From: Plecoglossus altivelis
Lineage: Eukaryota > Chordata > Actinopteri > Osmeriformes > Plecoglossidae
Direction: 5' to 3'
NCBI GenBank assembly: GCA_036571765.1
Contig: BROE01000025.1
Span: forward strand, 3,352,414 to 3,416,413
Length of the DNA stretch: 64,000 nt
In this document: in pieces, positions 45,643 to 56,774 of the stretch
Numbering within the stretch: the first letter of the stretch is position 1
Layout of the letters: every line of letters starts with the position of its first letter
Notes under the pieces: generated by a model
Told to the model about the DNA's origin: nothing
Seen by the model: only the letters and a program-made list of their open reading frames with translations
Databases searched by the model: none
Program-made: the position numbers and the translations under genes

Positions 45643-48104
45643 ATGCAGCAGCGTCTAGTCGTTGGAATAGGAGGGTAAGTCATTGTGAGCGCTGCAAGAT
45701 GATGACCGTTCTGTATCGAATTTGCATTCGTTCACAGACCATTCGATCATTTCCGTTGCCATTTTTTCTCTCTGCAGTTTCCTAGATAGATGACAGACGG
45801 TTTATTCTGACATATGCACGAGCATGACGATCTTGTTCACGTTCATTCCATCATGTTAATTGCATGCATGTTGTTGTTCAATTCCTAGCATGACTAATGG
45901 CGGAAAGTCCACTTTGGCTCAAAGTCTTCAACAAAGAATCCCCAACAGCTGCGTTATTGCTCAGGACTCTTTCTTCAAGGTGCAGAGCATCTCAAACGCC
46001 GTCTCTCACCCTAGATAGGCTTCTAGACACGCTGTCTTCACTGTCATAAGCAGGAGGGGAAACAGTCTTGGGATCGTTTTATGAAAAGGAAACTTGGAGA
46101 CCTACGTTTTGTCCCCTTCCCCATGACGGTCCTGTCCTGTTTGGCCAGTTTTGTGTCATCATCTCTGTCTCTTCCTCTCTCTTCCTTCTCATCCAGGATG
46201 ACTCGGTGGTGCCTGTGGACTGCAACGGGTTCAAACAGTATGATAGTACGGCCAGTAATGAGTTTCTCAGTCGCCCATCGTTTGTGAATGATGCGTGAAT
46301 GGGTCACGGTGACAGAAGTCGTTTAAGCACGTGCGCAGACTCGAATTCGAGTCCAAACGGGTCACTCGATGACCGGCCGTGTTTGCGTGGATCGTTCTGA
46401 GTGTGTTCTCCGTGCGACTCTGCGTGCTCCTCAGTGCTCAACGCCATCAACATGGACGCGATGATGAGGGAGGTGGAGTCGTGGAGGACAGACCCAGGTC
46501 TCTACCTCGCGTCCAGGAACGCTGGCCCGCCGCCAGAGACGGCCGACCAGGATACGACCTACGTTCTTTTAGTGGAAGGGTTCCTTATCTTCAACCACAG
46601 GTAACCGCAGCAGGGCTTTATCAACAGGGCTGACATGGGTCTAGAGCAGGGGTCTCCAATCCTGGTCCTCGAGGGCCGCTGTCCTGAAGGTTTTAGATGT
46701 TTCCCTCCTCCAGCACACCTGAGTCTAATAAAGGGTCATTATGAAGCTTCCACAGAGCTTGGTAATGGCTCATTCATTAGAATCAGGTGTGCTGGAGCAG
46801 GGAAACACTGAAAACCTTCAGGACAGCGGCCCTCGAGGACCAGGATTGGAGACCCCTGGTCTAGAGTTTTGCTGACTGAGTGCATGGTGGTTGTTTTATG
46901 TATGTATCCACATGTTCCCTGCGGAGGCACCATCATTTCTTTTGAAGACCAAAGCTTTGAACGATGAATAATAGGGATCTTTTTAAGCCAGCAAACTATT
47001 CAGCGGTCCATCCCCCCCACATCTTTTGATTGACAGGCCGCTGAACGAATTAATGGACATGAGATACTTCCTGGAGATCCCATATGAGGTTTGCAGAGAG
47101 AGGAGATGGTGAGGGTGGCTGTTTCCCCAGGGATTTACTTCTGTCTTTTATTGAATATTGTTTGTTCATAAATCTGGCTAAAACGGCTGCGTGACGTTTC
47201 CTGCTCATAAGAATCGTGGATAGGCCATATAGTATATCTCTTCTTTGATTGACAGCTCACGAGTGTACAGTCCCTCAGACCCACCCGGGTACTTTGAGGG
47301 ACATGTTTGGCCGATGTATTTAAAAAACCGGCAAGAGATGGAGGATATCACGTCTGGGATTGGTGAGTGCGATTGAATAATCCCATTTGTATTTTGTGTT
47401 TTTAAGTGCGTGTGACAGGTGCTGGTATTTTGGTCCTTGCATGTCGTTCTCGATCATGTTAAAGGGTTTTACAAATCATGAATGTGCCAACTTTAGAACC
47501 ATGAAAGAAGGAAAGTAGTAAAAAAAAAAAATAAGAAAGAAATGCAACTAACTTTTTGCATTCTAGTTTAGTTTGAATGTGCCAACATGCGAACTTTTTC
47601 CACCAGCATGCGTCACAAACCATTAGGATGATAATTACGAGAAAGACGATTATTGCTGGTAAAGAAACAGAGTGATGTAAGCAAGTTTTAATGCTAAAAG
47701 CTGCAACCAGACTTTGATCTTTGATCTTCATGTCTCCCCAAAAGTCTTCTTGGATGGACTGAAGTCAAAGGAAGATTTGTCTGCGTTTGTGTGTGAAGCC
47801 GTCACTCATGAAATACAGAGCCTCTTGGGTACGTTTCTGCTACATTTGTTTCTCACTTGTCAGTGAGAAACAAAGCCTTCCTTTCCTCCAGCCTTCATTT
47901 GATGACCTTACTCATGTATCACTACACATTTAAAATAGGCTGATAGGAAGCTGTTGTGGGCAGATGGGATATTATATTATTATTATATTACTGTCATTTT
48001 GATACTCTTTGAATGTACTTTTTGTTGGTGGAAAAAACGTTGGACATTTTTCTAGACAAACCCCTTTTTAATCTGTTTGTTTTCCTTTCACAGGGAAACG
48101 CTGA
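45643..48104 (+). CDS. nmrk1: Nicotinamide riboside kinase 1
   Basis: Phosphorylates nicotinamide riboside to NMN in the NAD+ salvage pathway, in the cytosol. Eight coding exons: 45643-45674, 45889-45979, 46197-46245, 46435-46600, 47037-47108, 47256-47362, 47745-47828 and 48094-48104. Phases agree and give 203 residues (human 199). Starts MQQRLVVGIGG; the P-loop GGMTNGGKSTLAQS spans exons 1-2. The DSFFK stretch carries the aspartate expected at the substrate site, and NGFKQYDMLNAINMD follows. The lid region is ERRCSRVYSPSDPPGYFEGHVWPMYL, nearly the family motif, and VFLDGLKSKEDL lies near the C-end. The last exon codes only for the end of Gly plus K-R-stop. An hAT-type palindromic element lies in the fourth intron. 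No canonical AATAAA was found close after the stop; ATTAAA variants near 48417 and 48499 are candidates. Confidence 0.96.
46639..46866. mobile_element. Palindromic non-autonomous hAT-type DNA transposon with 8-bp target duplication
   Basis: The element 46647-46858 begins CAGGGGTCTCCAATCCTGG and ends with the exact inverse, CCAGGATTGGAGACCCCTG. The arms remain complementary well inward (CTCGAGGGCCGCTGTCCTGAAGG / inverse), so the 212-base element is nearly one hairpin. It is flanked by GTCTAGAG at 46639-46646 and 46859-46866, an 8-base duplication as made by hAT transposases. It has no coding capacity. It sits in an nmrk1 intron. Confidence 0.9.
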
Positions 48105-49371
48105 CCTTTTTAGGATTTCGTGGGGGAATTTCTGACAAGAACTTCTGTCATTTGATAAAGGACATATGAAATATGAACTGACTGGATAAAGAAATGAAAA
48201 GCCATTTTGCGCAGTAAACAATTTACTGCAGGCACCACCGACTAACAATGCAATCTTCACTTTTAGGATACTCCTTTAGATATTTAATATTACCTCAACA
48301 GTTTCTGTGACCATTGGTACAGCCTGTTAAATGTGCGTTTGAAGTTCAAAGTCTATAGCAGATTTCCCCTGTTTGTTGTCCCTGCAAAAACTTTAATTAA
48401 TAATCCACAAGAAAGTATTAAAATACCTGGTCAGTATCTGCATTTGAATGATTTTCTTGTGATCATTTGATTTTTTTTCTTTTGTTGCATTTATAACCAT
48501 TAAACTGTGGACAGAAAAACTTTTCCTCAGGATGAGATTAGTTCAACTCAGAGAGCAACGTTGCAACATGCAACAACTGCAATACTGCAACACAAATTCA
48601 TCTGGAGACGTGTTCTGGACTGACTGTAGCGACGTCAAACTTGGGCACACGTGGGAATTCTGATCTAGAAAACAGCTGTTACTTCTACCGGACGAACCAC
48701 TTCTATTCCCCAAATTGTAAACAGTGATTTTGATTTCAAAACCTTGCGTCAGAGCTTTCATTGTGTCATATTTTCTTTCGTCTGGTGAGCTAGTTGATCA
48801 GTAAGCGGTAATCATTACACAAAACAAATACGGAGGCAGGGCATGCGGTTCCAAACCAACATGTTAAAAGTTCAGTCCCCCTTTACTAAAGGCCATCTTC
48901 AAGTTAATATATGTGCACTGACTTTAGGGCAAAACTCTAATCTGTTCAGCAAGCCAGGTGAGTAAAGTAACTACTTATTCTCTGCTAGATTTTATGAAAT
49001 GTTTTCGTTGGCTGAAACAATGCTGTTTAAAAAAAAGGTGAGGATGGGAAAAGGGCAAATCAAGATAGTAATCAAATGTTCTTTTTCATTTCGTTTGTTT
49101 TGTCGGTTGGATATAAATAAATCAACAGGTTTCTGTGAAGCCCTTTGTTACATTGCTCATAAAAATCTTCCGAATGCAAATTGAGTTTGATATTATAGAT
49201 TTGCTTGTAGACACCCGAGAAAAATTGAAAGACAATGTTTACATAGAGCTACAGAGACTGATACCAAATGACAATCCACAAATTAACTGCGAAACCTAAT
49301 CGAACCCAAGTTCCTGTATTATGGTTTAATCAGTAACACCGTGTTTTTTGTGTGTGCGTCAGTGTACCAAG
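48105..49371. other. nmrk1 3' UTR and spacer before the serpin
   Basis: AT-rich DNA with no exon I can support. The AG (CGTCAG, 49356-49361) just before TGTACCAAGATGCGG could be the acceptor of the serpin's first coding exon, implying a non-coding exon upstream that I cannot place. Confidence 0.5.
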
Positions 49372-51266
49372 ATGCGGACAGCTTTTTGTCTCGGCGTCAT
49401 TTTGGCAGTGATCAGCTCCGGCCTAGGTCACGAAGATGACGGTCACCGCCACGGGAAAGGTGGTCATGGGAAGGGCAAAGGTCACGGGCACGAGCACGGG
49501 CACGGACACGGACACGAGCACGGGCACGGACACGAGCACGGACACGGGCACGGACACGGCCACCATCACAAGCATGAGCACCGGCACCACCACAGGGACA
49601 ACGGCACCTTGTCATTGGTGAAGTTGGGCAACAGCGAGTTCGCCTTCCGCCTCTACAAGCACCTGACGGCCCAGCCCGGATCCCAGGGCAAGAACGTGTT
49701 CTTCTCCCCGATGAGCGTCACCCTCGCCCTGGCCTCGCTGTCCGTAGGTGCAAGAGGCCAAACCCACCAGCAGCTCTTCAGTGGCCTGGGCTTCGACAGC
49801 ACCCTTCTGACCCAGGAGGTGGTAGACGAAGCCTTCAAGACCCTCCTTACCGCCCACGGCAACGGCTCCTCTGAAGACATGGCCATCGGAGGAGGCCTGT
49901 TCATCAAGGACGGGTTGGTCCTGAACCCCAACTTCCAGAAGGCCTTGGAAGAGTTCTACCTCTCCGAAGGTTTCAACGTAGACTTCACCAAGACGGCAGA
50001 GGCCGCCGACACGATCAACAAGTTTGTGGGGCGGAAAACGCAAGGCAAGATCGACAAGTTGGTCGCGGACCTGGACCCGAGCACTGTCATGTACCTTCTG
50101 AGCTACGTCTACCTGAAGGGTAAGACGTCACTGTTTAAGAACGGCTCCAACGAGTCCTCCACGGACTGGATAGAGGGGAACTAGCATCAACACGTTTTCT
50201 ATCACTTCTGTCCCCCCTCCTTCTCCTCTGTGATTGTTGTCTTTGATTGTTGATTTTAGGAAAATGGGCGGTTCCCTTTGACCCTGAGGATACCATCGAG
50301 GAGGATTTCCACATCAACGATCAATCGACGGTCAAGGCCCAGATGATGTTCGTGGAAGATCATTTTAAATCCTATTACGACAGGGAGATCTCCACCACTG
50401 TCCTCCGGCTGAAGTTCAACAGCACCCACACCATGATCCTGGCGCTGCCGGAGAAAGGCCTGAACACGCTGGAGGAGGTCATATGCAAGGACCATATCAG
50501 CAAGTGGCGCAAGTGGATGCAGCCTAAGTATGAACTGGTATTTGTTTACGTATGTACGTGTTTTTTATGGCGATCCAACCAGGAGTTTCCGCGACTAAGA
50601 ATCAATGAGTTTGTGCATACATGTGTGAATGTGTCAGCTGCAATACAATTCGGGGCAAAGAAGCCAAGTATTGGAATTCTATTTGTAATTGTTGTTATCT
50701 TTTGATCTCGATTTTTTCCCTTTGAAGGCGGTACAAAATAGGTATTCCCAAGTTCTCCGTCAAAACATCCTACTCCCTCAAGGATGTCCTGAGTGGTGCG
50801 GGAATGACGGATATGTTCTCGGATGTGGCTGACTTCAGTGGCATTTCAGAGAGTCAGAAGATGAAAGTATCTGAGGTGAGTTCAGACAAGGTCGTAAAAA
50901 CATCCTCGACGCGTCCTAAGAAATCACATGACGGTTAAAAAAAAAAAAAATCCGTTTGAATTTGAGTTAATTGGAACCGTTTGCTTAGACGGACTTGTTT
51001 GGACGCTGACGAGGTGTTGTCGGGGTGGAGTGTAAGGTGTAGACCGTGCTACTTTCTTATTGTGTCTCCAGGTGGTGCACCAAGCCTCCTTAGATGTGGA
51101 CGAGATGGGGGCGACTGCTGCAGCCGCTACAGGAGTTAGCATCGTTCCACTGTCCTTAAATCGCGCCCCTTTCCTGAAATTTGACCGTCCTTTCATGATG
51201 CTGGTCGTTGACTCGGTGACTGACAGTATTCTCTTCATGGGCAAGATCGTGGACCCAACTAAATAA
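49372..51266 (+). CDS. Secreted His-rich clade A serpin (alpha-1-antitrypsin-like)
   Basis: A serine protease inhibitor of the alpha-1-antitrypsin group, probably secreted by liver. Four coding exons: 49372-50119, 50260-50527, 50728-50875 and 51072-51266, for 452 residues. The ATG at 49372 starts a signal peptide, MRTAFCLGVILAVISSGLG. Then comes a roughly 55-residue stretch of His-Gly with Glu, Lys and Arg before NGTLSLVKLGNSEFAFRLY. Serpin hallmarks: FFSPMSVTLALASLSVGA, FKKYLK-like YVYLKGKW, HTMILALPEKG, PKFSVKTSYSLKDVL and HQASLDVDEMGATAAAATG. The reactive loop aligns gap-free to alpha-1-antitrypsin: P17 Glu, P15 Gly, P12-P9 AAAA, P2 Pro, P1 Leu, P1' Ser. It ends FMGKIVDPTK. N-glycosylation sequons include NGT, NGS and NST. 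P1 Leu suggests chymotrypsin- or elastase-like targets (inference). Fish serpina1 homologues are known to carry His-rich N-termini. Confidence 0.9.
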
Positions 51267-51326
51267 ATACACCAGTTGTTTGGCATGGAATTAGTACTTT
51301 GTGTGAACATGTGATGGATTGCTTCA

Positions 51327-51332
51327 CAATAA
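51327..51332 (+). terminator. Serpin gene polyadenylation signal
   Basis: AATAAA 61 bases after the TAA stop. The stop itself sits in AAATAAATAC, which also contains AATAAA-like sequence. Confidence 0.7.
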
Positions 51333-51698
51333 AATGTTGACTGTTTTCATGTGTGTGCCAACTTTCAATGAAAGGTTCACTCATATAGTAGTTTATACAT
51401 AGGACTAGAACTTTAGACTGTCAGTACGTTCTGCAAATGACCCTGCACAATAACCTATGATATGCAGTATCTGCATAAAATATGGCCTTTTTGGGTTACT
51501 GTCATGAGATACAAACCTGCACGGCTAAATACTATGGTGTGATGTGTATATGGATGCAACATACTTTGTATGGTATCACGGGTGTGCGTAGACAACGTAG
51601 TGACGATAGACAGAAATTGTGATCAGGTCATTAAGATCGACTGCTTTTCCTGTCCGTGTTTTTTCTCTCTCGATTGGTTGAGTCTCATGCTTTCAGAT
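51333..51698. other. Short spacer and probable carnmt1 promoter
   Basis: 366 bases between the serpin end and the carnmt1 ATG. AT-rich; CTCTCTCGATTGGTTGAG just before the ATG holds ATTGG, an inverted CCAAT box (CCAAT on the minus strand). Nothing else recognised. Confidence 0.45.
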
Positions 51699-52396
51699 AT
51701 GGCCGAAGAAACAGGGGAGCTAGCAACGGATGGAGAACAAGCAGATGCGTATTTTCACGTGAAAAGGCCTAAATGTACGCCAGAAGAGGAGGCAAAGCTC
51801 GAAAGGCAACACTTTTGGAAAGTGATCGATGCGTTTAGATATTATAGGTACTGCAATGACCACGATCACGTCACACGATGATTATAACATAAGAGCTGGG
51901 AGGCTAACTGGCTAGGTTTTATAGCTAGCTAACACACCATAACAAAGTTCACAAGTACTGTCGCTTGTTTCTTAACATTATTTTGAATTGTAATGACCAT
52001 GTCATTTTGACGTTTTTAACGGACACTGGTCATTGTTGCCAAGCGAACTACGTGGTGCTATATAATAACATAGAACGGCGAAGCATGGACATTGTTCGAG
52101 CCACGGCTACGGCTACGCTTTGTTTTGTATATTGCCATATCCTAGTGTAGTAAATTGCGTCCTGTTTGCCATTCCAGAATCCATGTACAGGAGCGTCTGA
52201 AGCGCGCAGAGCGTCAGTACCGAAGTCTTCCGCAGCACCATCAGATGCTACTCCCGGCGGTCCCAACCAACCTCGCCCGCATCCAGTACTGTGTGGACCA
52301 CAACCAGGATGTACTGCAAGCCATCGTACTCAACTGTGTCCACATGTTCGAGAATATGGAATACGGCGAAGAGGTGAGACGGACTTCACGCACGCA

Positions 52397-52461
<65 letters not shown>

Positions 52462-54578
52462 TCAGTACATTCCAAACACTTTCAGCGTCCGCACAATGGC
52501 CGTTTTAACCCTATCCTTTGCATTGGTCTCTGTGTCGTTAGGACGACCTGAGGAAGGTGCGGCCATCCACGACGTTCGACATGGACAAGCTTAAGTCAAC
52601 CATCAAGCAGTTTGTACGAGACTGGAGTGAGGCAGGTCAGGCAGAGAGAGACTCCTGCTACCTGCCTCTCATCCAGGAAGTCCAGAGACTCTTCCCTAGC
52701 GACCAATAGTGAGAAGACACACGCGCGCACGTTTGACATTTACCTTGAGCTTATTTGAGTGTTATCTTCACTTGATGTGTTCCTAACGAGTCGTCTGCTG
52801 GTTTTCGGTCCAGTGACTTGTCGAAGGTGAGCGTGCTCGTGCCAGGGGCGGGGCTTGGGCGGCTGGCGTGGGAAATCGCTCGTCTCGGCTACGTCTGCCA
52901 AGGCAACGAGTGGAGCTTCTTTATGCTCTTCTCTTCCAACTTTGTCCTTAACAGGTATTGCACATACACACACACACACACACAGAGGCACTGTTGCATG
53001 AATTGCTTGTCTGCGTAGTATTGATTCAATTTTCAGATGTGAATGTGTGTATTGTATACAGAACCTCTGTAAATTGGGAGTGGGAAGGATATAGAAAAAT
53101 GTAAACTTAGAAGATATTGCACTCAAATTTGCCCAATAGTTGCAATAGTGTTAAGGTTCTCCTAAGAAAGTGCATGGATATTTGCCGTCATACTCTCCTC
53201 CGTCTCTGCAGATGCGACAAGGTCAACTCCTTCACCTTGTATCCATGGATACACCAATTCAGCAACATCAAGAGGTCGGCTGACCAGACCCGGCCGATCA
53301 CCTTCCCCGATGTCAACCCCCAGAGCCTGCCTCCGACCTCTGACTTCTCCATGGTCGCCGGAGACTTCCAGGAAGTGTACACCGAGCCAAGTGAGTGAGG
53401 TTTAAACCCCCCGGCGTCCCCCCCCCCCCCGTCCCTCCCCACGGAAACTGCTACAATCCCCCACGCAAACGTCTCCACGTTTGTCCCCTAACAGACTCCT
53501 GGGACTGCGTGGCCACCTGCTTCTTCATCGACACGGCTCACAACGTCATCGACTACATCGAGACCATCTGGAACATTCTCAAACCCGGAGGCGTCTGGAT
53601 CAATCTGGGTGAGACCTCATGAACCCTGACCAGAACACACTCCTCCTGTGGTCAGTCACTGGACTCTTATCATAAGCACAAGTAGCAGTTATCTGTTTCT
53701 CTTTAATCTTTTCACAATAGCAGGTGAACGTGTGAATTACCATTAAATACGGATGCTTCTGTAATGTCAGGAGATAATATCAGGTTAATGGCTGGTGAAG
53801 AACTAGAGGATAATGAGGTTATAAGAATGTTGATGGTTAGTTAAGAGATGGTGAGTTGCTGGCGACAGAGTGAGTACCTACTGAACGCGTGCGAGGCTTC
53901 GCCTAACCAAGGTTGTGCTTTCTGCTCCAGGGCCTCTGCTGTATCACTTTGAGAACATGGCCAACGAGCTGTCCATCGAGCTGAGCTACGAGGACGTTAG
54001 GGCGGCCATCATTAAATACGGCTTCGACTTGGAGGTGAGCGGAGGGTGACGGGAACAGACACCCAGGAGCGCCTTTAGCTCCGGCAGCTTCAAACGGGCT
54101 CTTTTCGGAACCAAAAATGTCCAGGAATATTTAATGCAGGGTTACCCAGAGATCAACCCTTCCTGTTAGGTTTTACCTCCAAACCCAGGTTAAACTAACC
54201 TGATTTAGCTTTGCCAACCAGCTAATCCTATGAATATGCACTGACAACCAGGGTCTGAATGGAAAAACTCTTATAAGAACGATAACTCTCTCTGGGAAGA
54301 GAGTTTTCCAGTCCTGATAAACTGGGCGTGTTTTATCACGGGTATAACGTGCGTGAAGATTGAAAAGACGTCTCTGTCCGTTGCAGGTGGAGAGAGAGTC
54401 GGTCCAGACCACCTACACGGAGAACGCCTGCTCCATGCTCAAGTACTTGTACGACTGTGTCTTCTTCGTGGCCCGGAAACCCGCCCACCTGTACGCTGAC
54501 GCCAACGGTCTCCAGGAAGTGCCCGAGGGCCCCTCGGCGGCGTCGCCGCGGCAGGAGTTCCACGACAGCCTGACGTGA
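51699..54578 (+). CDS. carnmt1: Carnosine N-methyltransferase 1
   Basis: SAM-dependent enzyme that methylates the imidazole N(pi) of carnosine to anserine, abundant in fish muscle; human CARNMT1 also methylates histidines in zinc-finger proteins. Eight coding exons: 51699-51847, 52178-52373, 52542-52708, 52814-52954, 53212-53390, 53495-53608, 53931-54034 and 54387-54578. Phases agree, 413 residues (human 409). N2227-type domain: the SAM-binding glycine motif is VLVPGAGLGRLAWEIARLG; then GNEWSFFMLFSSNFVLNR; YPWIHQFSNIKR; GDFQEVY. Near NSWDCVATCFFIDTAHNVIDY lie the metal-free substrate-pocket residues of the family, followed by WNILKPGGVWINLGPLLYHF. The C-terminus after ARKP is Ala/Ser-rich and divergent. 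Neighbours match human 9q21.13. A (CA)n run of about 37 repeats lies in intron 2. Confidence 0.97.
52395..52460. repeat. (CA)n microsatellite in carnmt1 intron 2
   Basis: Uninterrupted CA dinucleotides shortly after the donor at 52373. Confidence 0.95.
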
Positions 54579-55620
54579 CGTCCTCTCCGACGCGGAGCGC
54601 GCAACGTCACCCGGACAAACGGCGGGGCGAGGCGCGAGGTGCTAAAAACAAACCTGACACGAAAGAGAACTAAGGAAACACGACCACGCGGAGTGGATTG
54701 ATGTCGGTGATTTTTTTCCGTTCTTTTCTTTCGTTTTTAATTTGAAATTTTATTCTAAGTATCACATCATCGCTGAAGCTGCCAGTTTCCCCTCCGCTCG
54801 CTATCTCCAGAAGAATGTGTGCTTTTGGTGGAGGACAGACAATGCACCCTTAAGCACAGAAGACCACACTTCATCCCAAGTTTCACATTGTCACATTGCA
54901 ATGCCATGCGTGGGTTTGGACCGAATGACCAGTCATGATGTCGTGCGAGTTTGGTGGAAATTTGATTGCACCACGTCTGTGCTGGTACAGGCATGCAATG
55001 TTACTGACAAGTGACGTGACAGACTACTGACCAGATCTGGTTTAAATTTTCAGCCTGCCACTAATATGTGCCATAGTTGTCAAGTGATTAGAGTGGAGTT
55101 TCATGGCCTGAGCTTTCTACATCACACACCCAATGTATTTATTGCAAAACATAGTATCACCAGGTGATGCTATGATTGAGAATCCAAAGGCTAGAAAATG
55201 CGTCCTAGCTTCCACGTGTCTGCTGGTGATAATGGATTTGAAAATAAAAGTTGTTTTAAACTTTAAGGTGGGGCTCTGAGTTCCAGAATTACTCATTGAA
55301 TTTTGCATCATAATAAAGACGTACACTTTGAAAAAAATAGTGTTGTCGTATGGGACATTTTTATGATAGTTTGTTTCAAACGTGTTAATATAATGATCAT
55401 TGTGGATGCGCAACAACTTGATGGTGGGCGGACATGGACGCCGGATACGCGCTCCCATTGGATAGATTCACTACTCAACGTCGGGCTCCAACTCACTTTA
55501 GCACGATGTGTTTCCAGCGATTATTGAAGTCGTAAATGACATCGGAGACTAATGACCTGCCGAAGTTCGCGTTTCAACTTCTCCGTCTACCTGTGATATA
55601 TATATGTGGCACTTGCATTC
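54579..55620. other. carnmt1 3' UTR and spacer with two AATAAA signals
   Basis: AATAAA at 55243-55248 and 55312-55317 are the likely carnmt1 ends. The 300 bases that follow must contain the promoter of the C9orf40 homologue. A TATATATATG lies at 55597-55606, very close to its ATG. Confidence 0.6.
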
Positions 55621-56457
55621 ATGACGAAAAGGCGAGCAGAGCAAGTTTTGTTTCACGACGTTCCCTCCAAAAAATGCGTCGGCTTATCAGGCTGCTTTGA
55701 TACGCAGTTAGAAAGCATGGCTGCAACCGGGGACTTAAGTCCGCCATCCCTGCTCGCTTTGTTGGGTAGTCGGTGCAGAAAGAGGCCGTTTTATTTCGAA
55801 GACGAAGAGGAAAGTCGTGGAAAGATGCAGCCACGTAAGATTGCAACCATTGACCATCGTATATGCGCGTTGGTTAGCTCGCCGACAACGACTTCTGGAA
55901 GCTTCCTAGACCGGAGCTGTGCGAATTCGGTGTCTTCGTCCATTAATTCCAAGAAACGGACACGAGAGGGTTCGAGCGTTTCCAAAACCGCTTCTCCTGA
56001 AGTTGTAAGTACGTCAATTGTGGGGACGTTTATGTGGCTACAAGTTCATATGAATACGCCTGCTACGAATTCCATAAAGACACCAACTTCTCACGATCGC
56101 TAGATGTCGCTGGTAGCACACGCTCTTGCATTTCACCAGGGTATATTTCATCCATATGATCTTGTTTTAACCCTTTTACTAAAGTTTATGGTGCCGAGTA
56201 AACCAAGATCTCTTAACCAAACCCTGTCTCCCACAACTGTCTCATTTGTAATACTGCACTTTTTCTTTTCATGATCACCCGAGGCCACACAGAAACACGA
56301 GAACGACGACGAAGACGATTTGAGTAGTTTCAACTCGTTCCAATACTGGCGGATTCCTTTACCACAATTGGATCTGTCTCTAATAAACACCGGGGACGCG
56401 GAGGACGCAAATAAACTGTCATGTGTCAAAGACTCCTCTGATGCCATGGAGACCTGA
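55621..56457 (+). CDS. C9orf40: Uncharacterised nuclear-type protein, homologue of human C9orf40
   Basis: Function unknown. Two exons: 55621-56004, and 56284 or 56293 to 56457; AG sites at 56282-56283 and 56291-56292 are both in frame, so the product is about 183-186 residues. The ends match the human protein: MTKRRAEQVLFHDVPSKK resembles the human start (MAKRRA...VTFHVPWKR), and FNSFQYWRIPLPQLDLS resembles YNTFQYWRNPLPPIDLA. The centre is low in conservation, with basic patches (RCRKR, SKKRTR) that could act as nuclear signals, and Ser-rich parts. An acidic NDDEDD precedes the FQYWR block. Position between carnmt1 and trpm6 is the same as in human 9q21.13, which makes the call firm despite weak overall similarity. 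AATAAA at 56769-56774 ends the transcript. Confidence 0.88.
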
Positions 56458-56768
56458 GACGAATCCAACTGGACTTGACGCACACACACATGGACACTGA
56501 CATGCACACTGACATGCACACATCACTAGGCGTAGCGTAGTTTACATGAGGCCAATACTATGGACAATGTATTATAATGAATCTCACTCGTCTAGTTATA
56601 CAGACTCCACAATAACATTTAAACACAGTCTCCGTAATACATCGCACAAACTGATACACTGAATTTGGGCGTGACTCTTCAAGGAAGAAGATTGACTATT
56701 TTGTATTTTTTTGTAATAACAAGTTAAACTTGAGTCATACGTGTAGCTTTGGTGTTTCTGTTCTGATG

Positions 56769-56774
56769 AATAAA
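56769..56774 (+). terminator. C9orf40-homologue polyadenylation signal
   Basis: AATAAA about 310 bases after the stop codon, in the context GATGAATAAAGATATG. Confidence 0.65.

Noticed and set aside
49412..49615. Arg/Ala-rich minus-strand frame over the serpin His tract
   Set aside because: Antisense shadow of GGGCACGGACAC coding repeats.
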